64,000 bases of DNA, taken from the NCBI GenBank assembly GCA_012862575.1, contig BLSF01000005.1, positions 1 to 64,000 of the forward strand, given 5' to 3'. The stretch is from Parietichytrium sp. I65-24A. Its lineage: Eukaryota; Sar; Bigyra; Thraustochytrida; Thraustochytriidae. The notes under the pieces were generated by a model. That model saw nothing but the letters and a program-made list of their open reading frames with translations. It ran no database searches and was not told the DNA's origin. Position numbers and translations under genes: made by a program. This document shows positions 10,501-19,900 of this stretch, in pieces (positions within the stretch are counted from its first letter, which is position 1; the number at the start of each line of letters is the position of its first letter).

Positions 10501-12380
10501 AAACCATCAACGCGGTGAACAAGATCGAGGAGCGCGAATCCGTTCGGCTCAGTGCTGACCACCTCGTCCTCGCGCTTGTGTACGAGCGTCAAATCCAGCA
10601 AATAATTCATGATGACAGAATGTTGGACACTCTTCGGGAACGCGATCCTCTTTTTGCGTTCCAGCTTCCTGACGTCAACCGCAGTGTTATCCAGCCAGTC
10701 GCAAACTCGTTGCTGAGCGACAAAGAGCTGGAGGCGCCAGGCATAACAGAAGACGAGGATGGAGAAGATGGCGAAGAGGATCGTCCACCTCCAGAGCTGC
10801 CAGCGCACCCGAACTCGTCATCAAAAGCTTTACTAAAAAATGGGGCCGCTGTAATGTATATGCTGGAGCGCGGCAACCCTCCTATTCCGGCAATCGTCGT
10901 GAATGCCTCCAAGAAGAAGAACAAGGTGGAAATCAGGATTGTCTCAAATACGAAGAGTGTCGGGAGTGAGTTGAGGAAGCACTACCGGAACGTGGTCGTG
11001 CGTCGCCAAAGCTTGGAACTCATTGATCACGAACCTCTCCTTTTGAAGGTAGAGCAGCGTCAGTGGCACCACCACTCGTGCTATTTCTTGAACCCGTATC
11101 GCCTCACTTCAGTTGGCCGCCCGTTCATGCTCCTTGTGCACCCCGACCGCCTCACCGGTCTTGAGCTGTACCAATTGGCTGCCAATCAGCTCGGTGTGGA
11201 ATTGAAGGATATGGACCACATTCGAGCCGTCGCCGGGAAGGCAAAGTCAGATGAAGACATTCGGCAGCTCTTCGGGTTCAAGCTTACAAGAGTCACGAGA
11301 CCAGGAGGGACCTGCGGTCGCTGCCCCTGGTACAAATCCTGCACTGGTTGCCCCATCTTTGCAGATGAAGACCTCTTGAGCCTTCACCAGCTAGAGTCTG
11401 GAAACTCCATCGCAGTCGACTGGGGAATGGTTACATCCGCGCGAGACCAAAGTTTCGCTCTCGGTGTTGCGGTGGCCGATACCCACTCCAGCGTGGAGGA
11501 CATACGTCGCGAAGAGTGCAAGGAGATGCCTCTGTCGTCTCTCATCGAGGGATTTAGCAAGGTAGAGAAACTGTGCGACATGGACCAAGTGTATTGCTCC
11601 AAATGCAAGAGCCCTAAAGATCACACGAAAAATATCCGGCTTTGGCGCGCTCCGCCAGTCCTTGTCGTGCACTTGAAAAGGTTTCAACACTCAGCCTGGC
11701 AGCGCAAAAAGCTGATCAACCTGGTAAACTTCCCGATGACAGACTTGGATCTCAGCCCTTACCTCGCCAAATCCATGCCTGCGACTTCTCGAAAGGGCTT
11801 GGTTGCTGCTGGAGAGAAGGAGAGACCGGATGAAGAAGATGAGGATGATTGCTTCTCGAATCCTCAGTCACCCACCTCTGCAAAGAGAGACAAGGAGAGG
11901 AAGCCCAAACCCGAGCCAAAGCTCACGAAAGAGCAAGAGCGCAAGAAACGTGAAGAAGCACACTACGTTGAAGAGCAAAAAGCGGTAGTGTCTCAACTTT
12001 TGAACTCTAACTACAAAGGGTTACAAAGCTACGGTGGCGATCACCATGGAGGGATCGACCCCAGCTATGACTTGTATGGTGTAGTGAACCATTCCGGGAA
12101 CCTCGGCGCTGGTCACTATGTTGCGACGGTGAAGAACTCTGTCGACGATAACTGGTATCTCTTCGATGACAAGTCTGTGACGAAAATTGACGAAAGCAAG
12201 GTGGTTAACTCGAACGCGTATTTGCTCTTTTATGTCCGGAAAGACGTGAAAGATAGCACAGTTGGAGATTTCTTTCCTTGCCGCAACGTAGACTCCAAGG
12301 AATTGAAACAACATCTCAAGGACTTGCACTCGATAAGTTCGCCAATCACCGGAGTGAAGGAGAAATGCTCTATTATGTAA
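7509..12380 (+). CDS. USP32-like ubiquitin-specific protease with EF-hands and predicted lipidation
   Basis: A 1623-aa intronless cysteine protease that removes ubiquitin. In order: an N-terminal MGNAAT that fits N-myristoylation; two EF-hand-like loops (about 77-90 and 113-127, DTSNTQTLD and DTTGTGLLT); a DUSP domain (about 295-470) with its RPGPIDN motif; ubiquitin-like and low-complexity segments; and the USP catalytic core with GLANLGNTCFMN (nucleophile Cys776), CSEC and CSKC zinc-binding pairs, and GAGHYVAT (His1536) with WYLFDD (Asp1553 or Asp1554). A CPWYKSCTGC segment resembles human USP32. The protein ends in CSIM, a CaaX prenylation box. This domain order matches USP32, a membrane/Golgi-associated family, but the acidic insert near 1100 is lineage-specific. 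Confidence 0.93.
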   Translation: MGNAATAARVPSLDVAKQRFSAVELKLFENGFDRLCKASPRAGLYAIDFSTFRTLLLADFPDFPQLLAQRLFTVMDTSNTQTLDLHKLICGLYVLARGTVEERLRFLFAICDTTGTGLLTRKSLEAISNSLDDDRCSLDEQYTSKALVEEAFAKVAPKAVLDFNTVCSAGFLRVVYRHMHAPLISWMTMIGQQLLEPLLITKPPQLPAAPRSPPAGPKAGYLERTNSKIRFNLDATMKSHTPGASRSDDIGDLTLDGATIVPEEEISTVHKTLLRRQSSRSQLKEGAFFRQRFVSPTTRSMLAGEKWFVLSAAWFEAWKAYTGCFLDDDEMAKLENVGRPGPIDNRALLRSKSLAKQDLDDFEDEQEQAKMVGEERFYSMRLDAHFMHDYVLLNEQSWEFLHGIYGGGPQLGRHVISTQGGATELELYPVVLNVRCVALSSEDEHDVGFWLQSNRCGVPSGCANGSAEGPTPPSPGDSEVEESQQIVVSREITVQELQKRILVACFGDSVVKSRLRTESTGSTSTDLSSLSDTSAFHGDCFQQERMRLWCVLSRPNSLSSEAEAEPESESLEQSEEPLGSPSLTLRAGSASPSSLSLRGSASPTRNLISNMSVHLLRDLRLTIEDANLEDGQTLVLELGSADGCWPLANVTTLKSLQPKEPYPSLTVNTETELYDPKKRVLLLGGGRSPMRRRVPGPSATSEALAASRRLTHNGSSRSLVGLTRGMAEVDQSPPGSPGRGNHRRSNTSGKHPTVSRYSSNTTVPATIGLANLGNTCFMNASLQCLMHTSLFKDYFLNGSYVLDVNTTSKLTSNGHLADAFADLVRSMWASSDTSFLAPRRFKKEIARWDARFSGFEQQDASELLSAVLDGLSEDLNRIKFKPYIELKDSDGRADDIVAAEWWENHLLRELNIVTALFTGQFKSLLECSECRYQSARFEPYMYLSLPLPESLNRTVTINVIFADNLRPPLVCSVQVPKDGRFSDVKEALLNLRPGETGETINAVNKIEERESVRLSADHLVLALVYERQIQQIIHDDRMLDTLRERDPLFAFQLPDVNRSVIQPVANSLLSDKELEAPGITEDEDGEDGEEDRPPPELPAHPNSSSKALLKNGAAVMYMLERGNPPIPAIVVNASKKKNKVEIRIVSNTKSVGSELRKHYRNVVVRRQSLELIDHEPLLLKVEQRQWHHHSCYFLNPYRLTSVGRPFMLLVHPDRLTGLELYQLAANQLGVELKDMDHIRAVAGKAKSDEDIRQLFGFKLTRVTRPGGTCGRCPWYKSCTGCPIFADEDLLSLHQLESGNSIAVDWGMVTSARDQSFALGVAVADTHSSVEDIRREECKEMPLSSLIEGFSKVEKLCDMDQVYCSKCKSPKDHTKNIRLWRAPPVLVVHLKRFQHSAWQRKKLINLVNFPMTDLDLSPYLAKSMPATSRKGLVAAGEKERPDEEDEDDCFSNPQSPTSAKRDKERKPKPEPKLTKEQERKKREEAHYVEEQKAVVSQLLNSNYKGLQSYGGDHHGGIDPSYDLYGVVNHSGNLGAGHYVATVKNSVDDNWYLFDDKSVTKIDESKVVNSNAYLLFYVRKDVKDSTVGDFFPCRNVDSKELKQHLKDLHSISSPITGVKEKCSIM

Positions 12381-13147
12381 TATTTTTAAATTCCCCTGCT
12401 CTCGTTTTTGATAATTCGCTCGCAACCTTGATATGGGATTCTAGAGCGGTTGCCGAATCCGAGAGTGGTCGAAAATTGTGTTTTTGTGTTTTCTTTCTTT
12501 TATCCTTACTGGTCAACTTGGTGCAGTACGGGTTCAGTCGGTGCATGCAGACCGACTCCTTTTCAACAAGACTTTTGTCAAAACTTGACTGTGAAGCAAG
12601 ATCTGTACGAGCATTTTTAAATTCGACCACTGCTCATTCGCAAAAAGTGAAAAGGCCAAAAGGTCAAGGGGCCTAAAGGACCGAAACGACTCCCTCTCTC
12701 ACACACTCTCTATCCCCTTCCGCTCAACAACTAGTGGCCAGCTGCTATGGTTGAAACATTCACAGTCAATGAAGAACGTTGTTGCCCAAGTTAGAACAAA
12801 CAATCAAATCATCAATGATGTTGATGTTAATGTTACTACACCGTACCTCTTACACGCTGGCGGCAGAGGAGACCAGTGCGCTCGATAGCCACACCTACTC
12901 TCTACACTATCGCGGCGCGGACGTGTTGACTCTGTTGACTCGGAGCGAGCTGCTTGAACGGCTGGCGCTGAGGAGAGGTGTCGTGTCCCCTTCGCGTGGC
13001 AACTCATTGGTCTCTGGCGTGGCGTCCTGTGAGAGCGGGCTCCGAGACAGCGGCAGAGGGAGGGAAGGAGGAGAACTTGGAACTTGACACTTGCGTTCAT
13101 TTGCTGATTGCATTGAAGGAGTGTGTGGGGTCTAGCTAGAGAGGTTG
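12381..13147. other. Intergenic
   Basis: 767 bp between the tandemly oriented protease and apyrase genes. It has a CT-rich stretch near 12690-12720. No gene seen. Confidence 0.5.
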
Positions 13148-14535
13148 ATGTCCTTTCAGGAGAAAGGGGGATTCATCAAGAGCGTGTCAAGGAGGAAGGC
13201 TTCGCATAGCAAGCGGACGAACGCAGGAGGCGCGCAGGGAATCATGGCGCAGGTGGATTTATACAGGGCGATCGGGGTGATTGTGTCGCTGTTCGCGTTC
13301 TTCTACGTGTCGAACAGGATGTTCCCTCCCGCGGCGTCCCCGGGAGTGATCGGCGAGAGCCATCTCCGCGCGGATGGCTGCCGCACGGTGTGGTGCATGT
13401 CGTCCAAGGAGTCGTTTGAATTTGCGATTGTGGCCGACCTGGACCGCCAGTCCAGGGTGGATTCCTCGCAGTGGAGGAGCTACTTCAAGCAAGGTACGCT
13501 GAGCAAGTCCGTGGACGGGAGCTGGGAGGTGGACTGGAAGGACGATATTGAGATCCGCTCTTCGCTGGGCGAGGCCGGCCGCGGCTTTGAGCTGTCCGAG
13601 CTGGCTACTTGGAAGAACAAGCTGTGGACCTTTGACGATCGCAGCGGAGTCGTGTTTGAGCTCAGCAGGGCGCACGTAGCTATCCCAAAGTGAGTGACTA
13701 TGCATTGTTTTTTTTTGTTGTGTCGGAGCTAGTTCTCTTGAACTGCTGGCTCGACATCTGGTTTGGTGTGGACTGTGCCTAACGTCGTTTGTGTGGTGTA
13801 GGTACATTCTCATGGAAGGCGATGGAGAGAACGCAAAGGGCCAAAAGACGGAATGGGCCACTCCAAAGGACGGCCGTCTGTACGTGGGCAGCTTTGGCAA
13901 GCCGTACACGAATTCCAAGGGCGAGATTACCAGCCGCAACAATTTGTGGAGTAAGTGGTTGTCATTGGTTTGTTTGTTTGTTTGTTTTTAAGTAAGGGGC
14001 GATGATTGTCGCTAACTGACGATGCCGCCATCCGTTGATGTTTGTAGTTAGTATCATCGACCCTTCTGGAGAGGTCACTCATGAAGACTGGACGGAGCGC
14101 TACCAATTCATGCAGTCTGTCACCGGTTCGAGTGCCCCTGGCTACATGATTCATGAAGCGATCACTTGGGATGAGATCAACAGGCTCTGGTATGTGCTTC
14201 CTCGCCGAGTGAGCTCTGAAATGTATGACGAAAAGATAGATGAGAGGATGGGCAGCAACTTGCTGCTTGTGTTTGATGAGGACTTTTCAACTCTCAAAAA
14301 GAAAATCGCTGTGGGTGAAAAGGTGGCAACCCATGGTTGGTCCTCGTTCAAATTTGTCCCTTGGACGAAGAACCAAGTCATCATCGGTCTCCGTACGATG
14401 GAAATTGAAGACAAGGAGTCCGGAGACGGTGTTCAGGAGACGTATATCACAGTCTTCGATGTTGATGGCGAGGTGTACCTTCCAGAGCAGAGGATTCCTG
14501 GAGCAAGAAAATACGAGGGCATCGAGTTCCTCTAA
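13148..14535 (+). CDS. CANT1: CANT1-type calcium-activated nucleotidase (apyrase), three exons
   Basis: Exons 13148-13689, 13802-13950 and 14048-14535 join in frame (the first junction restores a Lys codon, the second an Ile codon) to give about 392 aa. The protein is a type II membrane or secreted nucleotidase hydrolysing UDP/GDP in the ER-Golgi lumen with Ca2+. An N-terminal anchor (IGVIVSLFAFFYV) precedes the apyrase domain. Hallmarks seen: DLDRQSR, GRGFELSELATWKNKLWTFD, DDRSGVVFEL, LYVGSFGK, GYMIHEAITW, LPRRVSSEMY, THGWSSFKF and the C-terminal KYEGIEF. A second ATG at 13244 has a better context and would remove a 32-residue basic cytoplasmic tail; either start keeps the anchor. Confidence 0.92.
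13690..13801 (+). other. Intron 1 of the apyrase gene
   Basis: 112 bp, donor GTGAGT and acceptor GTAG, with a branch-like CTAAC at 13779-13783, about 19 nt from the acceptor. It splits a Lys codon; removing it joins the two frames at a conserved part of the family. Confidence 0.88.
13951..14047 (+). other. Intron 2 of the apyrase gene
   Basis: 97 bp, donor GTAAGT, acceptor TTTGTAG, branch-like CTAAC at 14012-14016. It contains a TTTG tandem near 13970-13986. It interrupts an Ile codon. Confidence 0.85.
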
Positions 14536-15885
14536 GCAAAAGGGAGGGAAACTCTACCTCTCTTGATCTTAAAACAAAAGAAATGCAAAAAGTTCAAATC
14601 GTTGTCTCCTCTCTTTCCTCGCACCGCTGATGTGATCAAGTTCCATCCACTGTGAGAACTTTGTGCAACTCAAGTTTTCACCACTTCTTCACCCTTACTT
14701 GCCACAGTCGCAAAAAGAGCAGAAACTAGTCCATCCTTCCAACCAAATCCACAAGATAATTGACTTGGAAAATTGATCGATTGTTCAGAGATTTTGTTCA
14801 TGAACTTCTGGCGTCAGTCAGAGTCCTCCACGTTCACTTGCACTGCACGATGGCAACCAAACTTTCAACTTTCATTTTCAAAACCAACCGTCAAAAATTG
14901 CTCTGGGACTTTTGGGTCTTCTGGGACATGGAGCCAGCCACACCTCCTAAGCCACGCACTTAACCAGTACTAAACCCACTCTTTTCTTTAGCCGCTGGCA
15001 TAAGCTAAGGAGAGACTTTGTGGCAAGAAACTTTATGTATCCCAATAGGAGGTCTTAGCGGGGCAATGGGCTCTTTCACTCCGCTATGAGTCGCGATACT
15101 CGCAAAGGTAATGCGCTGTCTCCTTTGCCTCCACCTCCGTACTGAACAGATAGCACGAGTAATAGTACTCTATACCGTACTCTTCTACAACGGGACCGAC
15201 TACCGGCGACTATTAGTTTATACAGACTCCTACTCGAGTTCCGATTCTCTCGTTTCAGGCTTACTCGACGCCTATTTAGTACTACTATACCATGGAACTA
15301 GCACCTCCAAAATATTCAGTAGCTAAACTGATAGACCCAAGTACGCAAGGAGTAGCGTTTCTACCGGAAAGTGTTAAGTAAGAAATTGCAAGCAAGAGAG
15401 CGAGACAGTGTGAGTGAGTGAGTGAGTGAGACAGAGAAGACAGTGCCGAGCACCGTAGACTTTCCGTTACCTATCCTCTATGCGACGGCTGCTAACGGAT
15501 GCTACCGTGGCCCTATTGGAGCGTAACTGGAGGAACGTATGAACGAATAAAATGGTCCAGTAGAGATGCATGGGTCCCTTCCTATCTGTTTGCCTAGAAC
15601 TGTTGTTGGAAATGAGGACTCTGACTCTGAAGCGATTGCTTGATTGATTGATTGCCAAGTCAGACATTGGCAAAGAGACAGAGACAGAGACATCAGAGAC
15701 AGAGACAACAGAGACAGAGATACCGAGTAGATAGAGAGACAGCAGAGAGACAGAGACAGAGAGAGAGAGAGAGAGGTCGTTGCGGGCAGCGTGGAGATCA
15801 GATTCCGCGAAGTGGAGGGTGGACTCGGTGTTGCACGGATCAGAAGAAGAAGAGGAAAGAGAGCAAGTAGCAAGAAGCAAGGAAG
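14536..15885. other. Intergenic with GA-rich promoter region
   Basis: 1.35 kb without a credible gene. It contains GTGA units at 15410-15430 and a long GAGACA/GA tract at 15666-15775, just before the PRA1 start. Confidence 0.5.
15666..15775 (+). repeat. AGAGAC/GA purine-rich tract before the PRA1 gene
   Basis: Imperfect AGAGAC repeats ending in a pure GA run, on the coding strand, 110-220 bp upstream of the ATG at 15886. Confidence 0.75.
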
Positions 15886-16602
15886 ATGACAACGATGGCG
15901 GACTCCGTGCCCCTGAAGGCGTTTGATGACTCCCTGGAGGAGGTGAGCGTGGGCGAGGATGCTTACTCGGCTAGCGGGCTGCCGACGCAGAGCAACCAAG
16001 CACAGGAGGCTTCGCAGGATGAGACGGCGAAGAGACTCGCACAGCTGTTGACCTTCGGGGCGGGGCTTAAGGCGTTTGCGGAAAGGTCAAATCCCCTCAA
16101 GGGTGTGCAAAACATCGCCGATGCGACAGTACGCGTGCGCAGAGAGGCTAAAAATCTGTTCAACCCGACAGAGTTTTCCAAGCCGCAGGACCGCAATGAG
16201 TGGATGACCAGAGTCAGCGCAAACACCGCGTACTTTCGGTTGTCGTACACCATCTGCTTTTGCCTCACCACCGTCTACTTTATCCTTACCTCTCCGTTTC
16301 TCATCTTTGAAATCGGCGTCTTGGGCGCGCTGTGGGCTCTATTCTTTAAGATCAATAAGGCGGAGGACGTCATTACTATCGGCCAGTACCAGCTCGGAAG
16401 GAAAGAGAAGATGATGGTTATCATCCCGCTCTCTTTGTTCGTGGCATTCTTCGGCGGGCTGTTGTCCTCTCTTATCTACATTGTTCTCATTGGCGCTATG
16501 TTGGTGCTCTCACACGCCTCCTTCAGACACCCGGTTGAGGTGGATCCTCTCGATGCACTTGACGAGGGCGGTGTCAATGTTCCACCCCCAGACTTTGTGT
16601 AA
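15886..16602 (+). CDS. PRA1 family (prenylated Rab acceptor) membrane protein
   Basis: A 238-aa protein. A polar, acidic N-terminal half (1-95) is followed by the PRA1 domain, with the family's two long hydrophobic hairpins: about 118-153 (tandem helices around PFLIFEIGVLGALWALFF) and about 170-205 (MMVIIPLSLFVAFFGG and the next span). The FxxPxxFSKPQDRNEWMTRVSANTAYFR segment before the first hairpin matches the family pattern of Arg/Asn-rich residues. PRA1 proteins sit in ER-Golgi membranes and help extract or retain prenylated Rab GTPases. The acidic C-terminus (DPLDALDEGG) faces the cytosol. Two ATGs lie close together (15886 and 15895); the first is used here. Confidence 0.85.
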   Translation: MTTMADSVPLKAFDDSLEEVSVGEDAYSASGLPTQSNQAQEASQDETAKRLAQLLTFGAGLKAFAERSNPLKGVQNIADATVRVRREAKNLFNPTEFSKPQDRNEWMTRVSANTAYFRLSYTICFCLTTVYFILTSPFLIFEIGVLGALWALFFKINKAEDVITIGQYQLGRKEKMMVIIPLSLFVAFFGGLLSSLIYIVLIGAMLVLSHASFRHPVEVDPLDALDEGGVNVPPPDFV

Positions 16603-16950
16603 GCAACTCTACTTTGACTTCGCATGCCTTTCCGGCAAGTACTTGTCCAAGCAAAGATTTTTTGTCCTGCCTATCGTGGTGCCTATCCAGTGCGTCAGGC
16701 TCTCCAAATCACCAGATAATAATTATTATCATCCTATTCCGAAAAACGGTTTGTTCATTGCATTGCTCTACAACTTGTACTTTCCGATCTTTCGTATGGG
16801 GTTCGTTCAACGACATTTGTGGACACGAGATCTCAATTGAGTGTGTCTCTTTTCAGAAGATGTCATTAGTATTATTATCATGTATGTACAGTTTCCGTGC
16901 ATGCGTTTCGTGGAGTTCGCAATCGGGAAACAATAATGTTCAATTCCAGA
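16603..16950. other. Intergenic, convergent 3' ends
   Basis: 348 bp of AT-rich sequence between the PRA1 gene and the convergent 1483-aa gene. No gene seen. Confidence 0.5.
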
Positions 16951-19900
16951 TCATTTTTTTGCCGTACTCGTAGGCATACCAGTCGGCCGAGTGGAGAGTA
17001 AGAACTCATTTCGCATCTTGTCCATCTCGCCAAAGGATACAGTTCGCTTCCCTTGAGGACGTGTCCAGATGAGACTCCCCTCTGGCTCACACGTCGAGGA
17101 GATGCAAGTGGAAAAGGACACTTCCGAGGGGAACTTGAGCTCGGGGGACTGGCGATTCCCCTGGCTCTTGTTGTGTACGCTACGAGGCGACACTGGCGCG
17201 CGAATTCCCGGAAGAGCAGACTTTGAGACACCCACACGCACAAGTTCTCCGCGGCTTGGTGAGAATCGCACATTGTGATTGCTGCGCTCAAACGTTCCAA
17301 AGGGATCTGCCGAATACAATCGAGCGTCTCGGCACTCTTCCACCACCCCATTTCTCAGCAGATCCGATTCCGGAGCGGTGGCGATCCTCCTCTTTGTCCG
17401 CACACCATATGCAATAGACAAGCGCAACTCGTCAACGATGATTCTGGCTAGTTCTTGGATCGTCGGCCCCACGCTCACTACTTTATTCCCGGCACCGGCA
17501 CCAGCACCGCCGTCAGCGCCAGTCGCATCACCCACATCTGTTTGCCGTGATACGACTGCTCGAGATGACCCTTTGTGCTGACTCAAACGACGGATTATGG
17601 GCTCCAGACCCTCAACAATCAAGTCGTCGTGAAGCGCGCCAATTTTGTAAAAAGCAAGTGCTTGAAACATTCGCAATGACTGTCGAAGTGCAGCTTCAAG
17701 CTGCGATAGGAAAGCAAAGTTGCGTTCCGAATCAGCACAGCGTCGCTCTAGAGCCTTTAGTGATGCCACCGCGTGCCGAACGATTCCAACTTGTACAAGC
17801 TTAGGAATACACCGATAACTGTCCTGAAGCAGTTGTGCGAGTAGGAGAGACGCAAACGTTTTGGCGCGAATCTGGTCAGACTTCTTCAGCGAGTGAATGC
17901 GAATAACTGTTTCGAGTCCTTCCCGACTGTCGGACAACCTCGAGTTGATGGAGCCATGCACGGGGTGAGTGACATTGGCTAGCCGGGCAAGAAACAAACA
18001 CACCTCTCCTTTCAACTTGAAATTTGTGGGAGACAGATCGTCCAGCGTCAGAACATTCAGGGCGAACTGTCCTGCGCCTTCACCAAGCAAGGAAAATTTG
18101 CCTTGTGTTGATCGAGCGATATGGGACAGCAGAGAGAAAAGCACTGCGGGAGGATCTGTCTCTCTGTGCCTGTCCTCAATGCCGCTCGAGTATCTCATGA
18201 TCAAAGACTTTGACACTTCAACAATGTCAAAATCAAGAAAACGTGTTGCAAATTTGGCCGTGCTACACAGTCTTCCAATTGCAACACAGAGGGCCTCAGT
18301 CAGATCATCGTCGCGGCAGCACTCTAGCGCCTGGCTCAACGACGGCCCACACTCCTCCACAATGAGTTGAACCATTGCCTGGTCCTTCTCGGACGCAAAC
18401 GATGACGGCGTGTCCTCTTCGCTGACAACAGCAACACCTACGTCAGCAGCTCGCCGAGTTTCTAAAAGCGCCCGCTGCTTGACGAGGTACGCGTCTCGCT
18501 CAGCTTGTGAAGGCTCTGTAGCCATAAACTTGTCCCAGTTCTCCCGTTGCTCGAGAACGTCTGCTTGACGAAACTCGTTGCTAGACAGATTGTCTGTGCA
18601 ACACTCCATTTCGAGTCCTTGATAGGGCACCACTACCCCAAAGAGCCGAGCAGCCTGAACTGCTGTCTGAGTCTGATCGCTTGAAGACTCTGAACTTCGC
18701 GAAGCGCTTTGAATCACATCCAACATCAACCCCATCAGTTCGCTATTCCCCACGAGAAATGCCCCAATCCGAGAGCGGGGGTCGATTCCCGACCCCGGCG
18801 GCTGTCGTGCAATCGAGTAAAAAACTTTAAAACTTGCGGTTGCGCTCGCCTGCAAGAGACCAGCGAGCAGTGAAGAGACTCGCACGGGAGGGTGAACAAG
18901 TGTTCGGACTACTATGGCAAGGCGCTCCAAGATAGGCTCGCAAAGCACGCTCCTCTCCATCTGCCCTGGAAGCAGCTCGAATAATTTGTTTAAAACAAGT
19001 GCCATCACGCAAACATGCTCAATCGAGTGAATGATGTCGTCGTGACTGTATCGAGTGAACTCTTTGTTGTGGCTTAACAGGTCATCAGGCGTTGGCTCGG
19101 CGATGAACATCTCCAGGAGGACGCCAAGGCAATCAAAGTCAAATAACACTTTTTGCGCGCTCTCACGTGCCGCATCGGTATCTTCCTGGCTGAGAAGGGC
19201 AAGCAAGACGCTTTGAAGACAACGGAGTATGTCTCTGGGAGTTGTGCCCGTCATTGGGAGCTTCAACACTTCCCCGAATAAAAGCTCTTCAGTGCCAGAC
19301 TGAAGAGTGGTCAGTCCAGACTGGTCGGCCGCCTCCAAGGCGTCCAGCAGAGCCAAATCTTCTACATATTCCTCCTCCTCGTTCAAAAGGTTTCGAAGGC
19401 TCTGGGGGTACAAGCTTTTGGAAGCGAGAAGACAAATTAAGATAAGTCCGCGAACTCGGAGTTCTTTTGCGTTCGACAGCACACTTGGTGGACCAAATTC
19501 GCCACCCCTCTGGCCGTGATTTCGCAACAGATGCGAATGGAGTAGATTGCACACAGAGCTTTCGAGCATGACTTGCCTCGACTGCTTGCATCCCGCGAGC
19601 TCGCAGAACAGATGCATACTCAAGACAGCAACGGTTTGGCTCGAGGAATCTGCAACGTTTAGAATGAGGCACCGCATAAATTGAAAGACCCGCTCCTGCC
19701 GCAACTGCTCGTAGAGCTCCGAATCGCCGCGCTCAACTGCAGTCAATTTCTCCCAGCAGGTGGCAAGGAACGGGTTCGCTGCGCATCCAGCCAACTTGAT
19801 GAGACACATCGTTGCGCCAATTTTCATCTCTTCGTCGGGCTCCTGCAAAATCGCTTTCAGCCACCGAAGCAAGCCTCCATCCTGGCGCCGGTCCACAATG

